The notes under the pieces were generated by a model. It was not told the origin of the DNA and did not search any database. It saw only the letters and a list, made by a program, of their open reading frames with translations. This document shows positions 57,570-64,000 of a stretch of 64,000 nt of DNA, piece by piece (the first letter of the stretch is position 1; every line of letters begins with the position of its first letter). Origin of the DNA: Phanerodontia chrysosporium (Eukaryota > Basidiomycota > Agaricomycetes > Polyporales > Phanerochaetaceae); assembly GCA_001910725.1 (NCBI GenBank), contig MJGA01000049.1, positions 23,501-87,500 of the forward strand, read 5' to 3'. Both the position numbers and the translations under genes were made by a program.

Positions 57570-58945
57570 TCAGTCTGAAGCTCAGAGAAGGAAAGAAGTC
57601 TCTGTAAGTCCGCAGCTTGCTGCTCCAGTGCATAGCACCGGTGCCCACCATGACAACATAAGCACCAGTTGAGCGCAGAGTGTCAGAGTCCCCGGCATAG
57701 TCAGCATCCGAGTAGGTTACAAAGAGCTCCTTTGTCGCAGCAGGCCCATAGGTGAGCTACAAGTCGAGAGAACCCTTGAGATACCGGAAGAGGTGCTTGA
57801 CTGCCTGCCAATGGGCCTGGCCAGGGTTCGCATTGAAGCGAGCTAGCACAGAGACCGCATAGGCGATGTCAGGACGAGTGCAGGTGGCGAGGTACATGAG
57901 GGAGCCAATAGCGCTGATGTAGGGGAGATTCTGGACGGCAGCACGCTCTTCTCAAGTGGAGAGGCAGTCTGCAGTGGACAGCCGCTTGCCAGGGTCCATG
58001 GGTGTCTGCACAGAGGAGCAGGACGAGAAACCCATACTTCTCCTGCATGTCGAGGATGTACTGACGCTGTGAGATGAAGATGCAGCGGTTGGGGCGATCC
58101 CGGGTGATCTTGATGCCTAGTAGGGAGGAGGTGGGACCCAGGTCGCGAAGCTTGTGGTAGCCGGACAGCTGCTGCACGATGCGGTCGGTTTCTGCAGCAC
58201 TGGTGGAGGCAATGGTGATGTCATCAATAAACACAGGCATGATGATCCTGGTGGCGTCCCTGCAGTAAAGATAGAGCGAGGCATCGGATTTGAGCCGGAT
58301 GAAGCCCAGGTCGCGCAGTGTAGCGTGCAGAGTCTTGTTCCAGACGCGCCCAGCTTGCTTGAGACCGTACAGTGCTTTCCTGAGCCGCAGAACGTCGCCA
58401 GGTTGGCCAAAGTGGAAGCCCTCTGGTTGCTGCATGTAGACCTCCTCTTCGAGTACGCCATTGGTGTAGGCGTTGGAGATGTCGATGGAGCGCAAGTCCA
58501 GGTCCTCGAGTGCGGACAGCGCAAGGACGATCCGGATTGAGGCCATGCGTGCTGTAGGAGCGAAGGTCTCCACATAGTCGAAGCCAGGCCGTTGAGCATA
58601 GCCCTTGACCACAAGGCGGGCCTTGTAGCGTTCCAGCTCGCCATCAGGGAGGAATTTCTGCGCAAAGACCCAGCGATTGGCGATGGCCTTTTTGCCTGGA
58701 GGAAGAGCGCAGGGCTTCCAAGTCTCATTGGCAAGGAGGGCCTCGATCTCAGCGTGGGCTGCCTTCTTCCACTCCTCCGCATCAGGTCGCTTCATCGCAG
58801 CACTCCAGCTATCTGGCCATGTGTCCCCTGCAGCTGCAGCCTTGAGGCAGAGCTCGTCTGTGAAGGCGTCTGAAAGTGGGACAACCTCCTCTTGATGAGG
58901 TTTCCCAGCAATGGACTCTGTCTGGGCAGGCTGGGCATGCTATGA
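57570..58945 (-). pseudogene. copia reverse transcriptase-RNase H
   Basis: The minus ORF from 58795 reads MKRPDAEEWKKAAHAEIEAL, NRWVFAQKFLPDGELERYKA, ARLVVKGYAQ, SIDISNAYTNGVLEEEVYM, LYGLKQAGRVW and the catalytic MPVFIDDITIAS (about 58240). A +1 frameshift near 58030 separates it from [20 protein letters not shown] and [13 protein letters not shown]. Then follows VTYSDADYAGDSDTLRSTGA (RNase H), ending near 57570. The frameshift and the missing integrase end make it non-functional. Confidence 0.88.
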
Positions 58946-59843
58946 ACGCTGGCGAGATGAAATCAGCTTCATGCGCATTCATCCTTGCTTGAAGAGTTTT
59001 GTCAAAGTTGCATTTCACTTCCTTGAACTGAACCTGTACTGCGTCAATGTCTTTCGCGAGCCTAAAAAGACACTCCACAAGTCAATGTACCTCATAACAA
59101 AGCTGCGCCCAGATGCCCTCCACCTAAACAAGGTCGCATTCCTTGCCAGATTGACAAAGACATTTAATGGACTTCCATGGGCAATCAATGACAACAGTGT
59201 TGTTGGTATGTTGTTTTAGTTCTTTGCAAGTTTCTTCCGCTAACTGCAATAGCTCGAAAGTCATGTGTTATCTGGGGCTGTTTACAAAAAGTGTTGTTGG
59301 TAGAAGCTTCCAGCGCACTTCAAGCTGGATCATATCTCAGAGGGCGATTGACCTGTTAAGGCCTTGCTGGAAGCTACTGTGTTGGCGACGTTCTGAGTGC
59401 AAGTGCTACTTCTGCGTCCATGTATTGATGCTGAGAATCATACAGGGCAACTATGACAAAAGCAGTGCATTTTGCCACCCGCTCCTTGTGTATGGGGCAT
59501 ACACCTCCCTGTGGCAGACACGTGCGGTGTTCCTCAAGGAGATGCCTAGCCTCTTTGTGGAGCTATACAAAGGTCAGAAGTACGAGATGACCCACGCCCC
59601 ACTCCTCTGTCTCATAGTAACTGCAGTGAGTTTTTATTCACCACCCACTTGTTACTTGCTAATGGTCTTATAGGTATATGTGCCTTGCAATCATGGCCGA
59701 TGCCTCCAAACAAGAACTCTTTCACTTGGTCGGCGTATCGCACGGTCTATGAGGTGATCCATGGCACACTGGAACAACTCGGCCGTGACAAGCCAGGCTC
59801 ACGGGAGTTTGTCCTTCATCAGGTGTACTTGGATACAGTGTAA
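58911..59843 (+). other. DUF6532-like ORFs inside copia copy 1
   Basis: Plus-strand pieces 58911-59210, about 59430-59622 and 59675-59843 can be chained over introns near 59206-59252 and 59625-59674. The second and third read NYDKSSAFCHPLLVYGAY and LLCLIVTAV, then CALQSWPM, FTWSAYRTVYEVIHGTLEQL, the shape of DUF6532 proteins common in agaricomycetes. The N-terminal piece is not recognised, and a clean splice through 59253-59430 was not found, so the gene may be broken. It runs opposite to the copia host and sits where copia sequence is missing. Function of the domain is unknown. Confidence 0.5.
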
Positions 59844-60107
59844 GAGTGCACGGTCACGCATTTTACATCTGCTCACTATGCTTTCAGTAAATATTTTAAA
59901 TTCAAAACATTATCCGCAGTGCAGAAAATGATGGTGTTCAGGAATGTCTATGGCATAGAGGTCTCATAACTGCATGGAGTTGCGTGTGGCTGACTGCTCG
60001 TGCTCACTTTATACCCTCATTTTTCTCTTTTCAATCGCTTTTCATGGGCTAATCTACTACCCGTATAGGGAACAGTAATGCTAAACAAAGTGCTAAAGTC
60101 ATCAATA

Positions 60108-60488
60108 AGAAGGCCTCGTAGGGAGTAATGCCAGGCAGCGCAGAGATGGGGCACCAGTTGAGGACATGCACCAAGGCAGACAGTGCCTCGCCCCAGAATG
60201 AGGGAGGCAGTCCATCTATAGCTAGCATAGCATGGCAGTGATGCCCTCAGAGAAGAAGAGAAGATGCAGTGAAATCGCTGTGCCACACCGTTCTGCGGTG
60301 GCCTGTTGCGCACAGTGTGTTGCTGCTCGATGCCGTGCTCGTTGCAGAACTCCCCGAGCTCCATGCTCATGTACTCGCTACCCTTGTCGTCCCTGAGAGC
60401 ACCAATGCGCTACTGCATCTGGTTCTCCGCATGGGCCTTGAACTCCTTGAACGCAGCGGTAGCCTTTCCCTTTGTCTTCAGCAGCATA
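60108..60488 (-). pseudogene. copia integrase fragment of copy 1
   Basis: The minus strand reads IGALRDDKGSEYMSMELGEF, NEHGIEQQHTVRNRPPQNGV and AQRFH, matching the integrase segment of copy 2 around the second catalytic Asp (LRDDKG) and NGVAERF. It is broken on the right by the copy 2 LTR at 60489 and on the left by the foreign segment at 60107, inside YEAF. In copy 2 the matching right junction lies within the leucine/lysine segment VMLLKTKG. Confidence 0.85.
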
Positions 60489-60779
60489 TGTTAGTTGTGT
60501 CCTTTGTGATGCAACCACTCCTCTGCCCTTAGTGGCACTCAGTGGCCCAGTGCAGTGGCCAGGTGCATTGACCATGTGCAGTGGCCCATGAGGGGCCACT
60601 GCTTTGTACTTCTTCCTTTGTCTCTTTTCGCTTTCGTTCCTTTGTCGCTAGTTAAGACTTCGACTTGTAGGACAGTATATAAACCCTGGGGTAGTGCCTG
60701 AGCCCTTCAGTTGCTCACCCACTACCACCTGGGTAATTCAGGGCACTCCTGTAATCGAGCTTAGCTCCTAGATTGAACA
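60489..60779 (+). repeat. copia 5' LTR (291 bp)
   Basis: It begins TGTTAGTTGTG and ends ATTGAACA, with inverted TGTT/AACA tips. GTATATAAACC at about 60676 is a likely TATA box. Several GTGGCC and GTGCAGTGGCC repeats lie at 60530-60600. It is followed directly by the primer-binding site. Confidence 0.88.
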
Positions 60780-60792
60780 GGTTATGAGCCCC
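60780..60792 (+). promoter_or_regulatory. copia primer-binding site (half initiator tRNA-Met)
   Basis: GGTTATGAGCCCC starts immediately after the LTR. It is complementary to the anticodon stem-loop region (...GCUCAUAACC) of initiator tRNA-Met rather than its 3' end, so priming by a cleaved half-tRNA is inferred, as known for Drosophila copia. The same site is seen at 49175-49185. Confidence 0.8.
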
Positions 60793-60970
60793 ACCCTCTA
60801 ACTGCGCCACAACAGCCCCAACATCGCCTTCACAAGGGCCACACATCCCCCAATCGCTATCCCTCGCTTCCAGCACGTCGCTCACGCGTTCTACACGCCA
60901 CCCGCTATCTGTGAAGCCCAACCGCATCGTTATCGACCGCCATCTGCGGCCCAGATCAAGTGATCAGCCT

Positions 60971-61036
60971 GTGCCACTCAAGCTTGGGGCACCTGTGCCA
61001 CTCAAGCTTGGGGCACCTGTGCCACTCAACCTTGCC
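60971..61036 (+). repeat. 24-bp tandem repeat in the copia leader
   Basis: The unit GTGCCACTCAAGCTTGGGGC plus ACCT occurs twice exactly (60971-60994, 60995-61018) and then as a diverged partial copy, just upstream of the gag start. Confidence 0.85.
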
Positions 61037-61088
61037 ACTCGACTTTCCCCCGCTTTCACCGCTCTCTCCTCACGCCACGACCTTCATC

Positions 61089-64000
61089 ATGTCCTCAGAC
61101 ACCTCTCACCGCTTCGAGAAGCTCCACGCAGGCAACTACCACCAATGGAGTGGGAATTGCCTCGCTCTTCTCATGACCAAAGGCTGGTTCCGCCTTGTCA
61201 AGGGCAAGGAGCTGCGCCCCACCGCGGCCGATCCCAAGGCACCTACAGCGGAGGAAGTAGCAGCGATGGAGGCGTTCAATGAGAAGGCAATAAAGGCAGC
61301 TGGTGAGATCTACCTCTCTCTCTCCGAGGAGCAGAAGATCCATGTGCAAGACCACCTCGAAGACCCTGTGAAGATGTGGGCCACCCTCGAGTCTGTGCAC
61401 CTCCAGAAGAAGCCTGGCATGCGCTTCAACGCCTGGGAGGAGTTCCTCTCCATTAGAATAGATGAGAACGAGTCTCTGTTGTTTTTGATGACCAGGATTG
61501 AAGGTGCCATGCAGAAGGTCAAAAACCTCAGACCAGACAGCTTCGATCTGGACGAGCTGGACAAGGAGCTCACCTGCATCTGCATGATCCAGGTCCTTCC
61601 TGACTCCTACGCCAATTTCGCCTCGTCTCTCCAGCTCCTGGACAAGTTCGACAGGAATCGCTCCAGTCCGCCTTTGTCAATGAGGAGGCTCCTCGTTCTC
61701 GCTCTACCTGGCATGGCAGCGCCTCTGTGCTCGCCGCCACTGCATCCCAGGCCACCAACAACGCTCCCTGCGCGTACTGTGATATCCCTGGCCACTGTCA
61801 GGAGCTGTGCTTCCGCTACAAGCGCGACAAGGAGAAGGCACGCCAGGACATCGAGGAGAAGAAGAAGCAGCGCGGCAAGAACAAGCCCAAGGCCACCGCC
61901 ACCGCTGCTGCAGCTCAGGAACTCCCTTCTGAGTCCGCTGGCCAAGCCTCTGTGCGTCACACTGCACACTCTGCCACACCTGAACCCGCCACTCACCTCC
62001 TCTGGACTGCAGACACTGGGGCCACTTCTCATATGACGCCCCACAAGCACTGGATCCGCAACTACAAGCCTCTCCGGGTCGCTGTGCGCCTTGCTAACGA
62101 GGCCATAGTGTACTCTGAAGGCGTAGGAACAGTGGTGTTTGCCCAATAGTCCAGGGGAAGGCAGTGCGCACTGTGGAGTTCAGTAGAGTGTTGCATGTAC
62201 CAGAGCTTAGCTCGAATCTCTTCTCAGTCCTGTATCTCACGTCTCAGCGCGGTTTCAATGTCCATATCTATTCCAAGCACCTCGACTTTGAGCACAGCGG
62301 CCAGATCCTATTCACTGCGTCCATTAGGCCCACTTGCACTGCCTACCTCGATGGGACGGTCATTCCAGCCTCAGAGTCCGCCGAGGCCGCCTCCATCTCG
62401 ACACTCCCCATGGATGAGACCCTCTTGCATCGTCGCTTCGCGCATGCGCACATTCAGAGCATCCGCAGCTTGCTGAAGGACGGCATAGTCACTGGCATGA
62501 AGCTCGACTCCAAGGCAGAAGCGGACCCCATCTGTGAGCCCTGCCTCTCTGGCAAGCTCAACGCTGCGCCCTTCCCCTTGTCGCCCAACAGAGCCTCCCG
62601 GCCACTCCAGCTCATCCACTCTGATGTCCATGGCCCTCTGCCTGTCCGCACCAACTCGGGCTACCGCTACTGGATCACCTTCATCGACGACTCCATGCGT
62701 CTGCGAGCGGTCATGCTGCTGAAGACAAAGGGAGAGGCCACTGCTGCGTTCAAGCAGTTCAAGGCCCATGCAGAGAACCAGACGCAGCAGCGCATCGGTG
62801 CTCTCAGGGACGACAAGGGCGGCGAGTACATGAGCAAGGAGCTCGAGGACTTTTGCAACGAGCACGGCATCGAGCGGCATCGAGCGGCAGCATACTGTGT
62901 GCAACAGGCCACAGCAGAACGGTGTGGCGGAGCGGTTTAACCGCGTTCTCTCTGAGGGCATCACCGCCATGCTTGCTGAAGCTGGCCTGCCTCCCTCGTT
63001 CTGGGGCGAGGCTCTGTCCGCCCTGGTACATGTCCTCAACCGATGTCCCACCTCTGCACTGCCCGGCATCACTCCCTACGAGGCCTTCTATGGCCGCAAG
63101 CCGGATGTCTCCCATCTGCGCGTTTGGGGCTGCCTGGCCTATGTGCATGTGCAGAAGGACAAGCGAGGTGCGCTGGGTTCACACTCAGAGAAGTCCATCT
63201 TCATTGGCTACCCTGCTGGCTACAAGGGCTGGAAGTTCTACAACCCAGCCACCAAGCGGGTTACCATCTCAGAGCGCGCCATCTTCGATGAGCGGTACTT
63301 CCCTGGCTTGAAGAACTGGTCAGATATCCCTCCTTTCCGCGCCCACCCTCCCGACAGCGCTACCACGCCGTCTGAACCAGAGTACCACGAGTTTACTATT
63401 GGTGAGGATGCGCCACAGCCTCGTGTTAGGGGGGGGGGGGGGGAGGGGTCTTCTAATGCGCAACCCGAGCCTGCTGCGCCTCCACCACCACCAGAGCCAC
63501 AGGCACCAGAACCAGCACCACCTCGCACACCTTCGCCCATTCCCTCGCCCCACGCTCCCTCTCCAGAGCCCCCAGTCACACCACCTGCTCCCAAGCGAGG
63601 CAAGTTGGTCGCTTCCCGTGGTAGACAACCACAGCGTGCAGGGCCATCGACACAGCGCCAGGCATCGTCTCCACCTCGCCGAGGTCGCTCACGGTCATCA
63701 GCTCCTTCTGAGCCTCAGTCCGGCCCATCTGGCACTCAGCCTTCACTGGCAGAGTCTCGTCCCAGGCGCACCCCATTAAGCCTCCTGGTGAATGGTGGAA
63801 GGTCAAACCAACCTCGTCTGGCCAGCCTTCACAGCCTGCACAATCTGCTCAGCCAGAACCCATTGCTGAGGAACCTCGTCAAGAGCAGCATGTCCCACTG
63901 TCAGACGCCTCTACAGACGAGCTCTGCCTCAAGGCTGCAGCTGCAGGTGACACATGGCCAGATAGCTGGAGTGCTGCGATGAAGCGACCTGATGCGGAGG
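61089..64000 (+). pseudogene. copia gag-pol polyprotein with several frame lesions
   Basis: From the ATG at 61089: gag (HRFEKLHAGNYHQWSGNCLA onward), zinc knuckle CAYCDIPGHCQELC (about 61775), and protease LLWTADTGATSHM (about 62000). The integrase follows: the HHCC finger from LLHRRFAHAHIQ to CEPC at 62425-62545, catalytic Asp in LIHSDVHGP and LRDDKGGEY, and Glu in NGVAERFNRVLSEG. A proline-rich spacer leads to the RT start (MKRPDAEE) at the window end. Compared with copy 1 and with frame continuity there are four lesions: a frameshift near 61655, loss of a C near 62145, a 10-base duplication at about 62867 and loss of a C near 63770. It is therefore not autonomous, although structurally complete so far. 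Confidence 0.88.

Larger units (their letters stand above)
57570..60488 (-). mobile_element. Ty1/copia element copy 1, interrupted and truncated
   Basis: Reading leftward, the integrase part (60488-60108) is followed by about 1.16 kb of foreign sequence with a DUF6532-like ORF (about 58945-60107). The RT and RNase H part (about 58945-57570) follows. The sequence is closely similar to copy 2 (60489 onward). The 5' half is cut off by insertion of copy 2 at 60488/60489. The region of copy 2 at about 63087-63845 has no counterpart, so the foreign segment replaced it. Confidence 0.85.
60489..64000 (+). mobile_element. Ty1/copia element copy 2, runs off the window
   Basis: It contains the 5' LTR 60489-60779, primer-binding site 60780-60792, an untranslated leader with tandem repeats, and the gag-pol frame from 61089 to beyond the window end. 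It is inserted in inverse orientation into copy 1 of the same family. The left flank is GCATA (60484-60488), the expected target duplication, whose partner lies outside the window. Confidence 0.92.

Noticed and set aside
61607..62146. Minus-strand ORF over copia gag
   Set aside because: It is the complement of recognised gag and protease sequence; a shadow.
63429..63443. Run of 15 G as a functional G-quadruplex or hypervariable switch
   Set aside because: It lies in the spacer of a dead copia polyprotein. A slippage tract or assembly error is the simpler explanation.

Overview
The window is nuclear DNA of a filamentous fungus, almost certainly an agaricomycete basidiomycete. The evidence is the many 45-60 base GT-AG introns, the F-box-like and DUF6532-like families, and the mix of hAT, Helitron, Ty3/gypsy and Ty1/copia elements. 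Only the first ~3.8 kb is ordinary gene space: the 3' end of an ornithine carbamoyltransferase gene (1-626), a complete eight-exon glycogen synthase gene (983-3554) and a tRNA-Ile(AAT) (3712-3784).

The rest is a nested graveyard of mobile elements and broken genes. At 4482-9361 lies a hAT element with exact 8-base target duplications and a transposase gene that splices without a stop; its last intron holds a solo LTR with its own 5-base duplication. Next come further LTR remnants (9830-10420, 10763-10836), an F-box-like pseudogene (13503-14576), a candidate TIR element with TAGGG/CCCTA-rich ends (14917-16479), an LTR-like block with unrecognised ORFs (16940-19869), a gypsy integrase remnant (20085-20700) and a decayed Helitron (22455-28893). 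A second hAT (29508-32232, exact 8-base duplications, pseudogenised transposase) follows the Helitron.

From 32 to 43 kb there are intron-like signals and scattered peptide fragments but few recognisable genes. Two stand out as dead copies of conserved host genes: ribonucleotide reductase small subunit (40110-41160, minus) and a mitochondrial AFG3/YTA-type AAA protease (42600-43345, plus). A second F-box pseudogene follows (43828-45147), then LTR-like DNA with tandem repeats, a copia element on the minus strand (LTR 49186-49404 and gag), and a gypsy pol pseudogene split by a CACTA-type miniature element whose removal restores the frame (50440-52400).

The last 11 kb holds a degenerate agaricomycete family pseudogene (52790-55715), two repeat clusters, a fragment resembling proteins found with KDZ-type elements, a gypsy RT fragment, and two copies of one copia family. 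One copy (57570-60488, minus) is interrupted by a DUF6532-like segment; the other (60489 to the window end, plus) is inserted into the first.

I found no bacterial-style system, CRISPR array or clear metabolic cluster. The most notable points are the apparently intact hAT with datable nested insertions, the dead copies of essential host genes, several unexplained repeat architectures, and a recurrent C-to-T/G-to-A pattern in the stop codons of dead genes. All protein assignments rest on recall of family motifs; no search was run.
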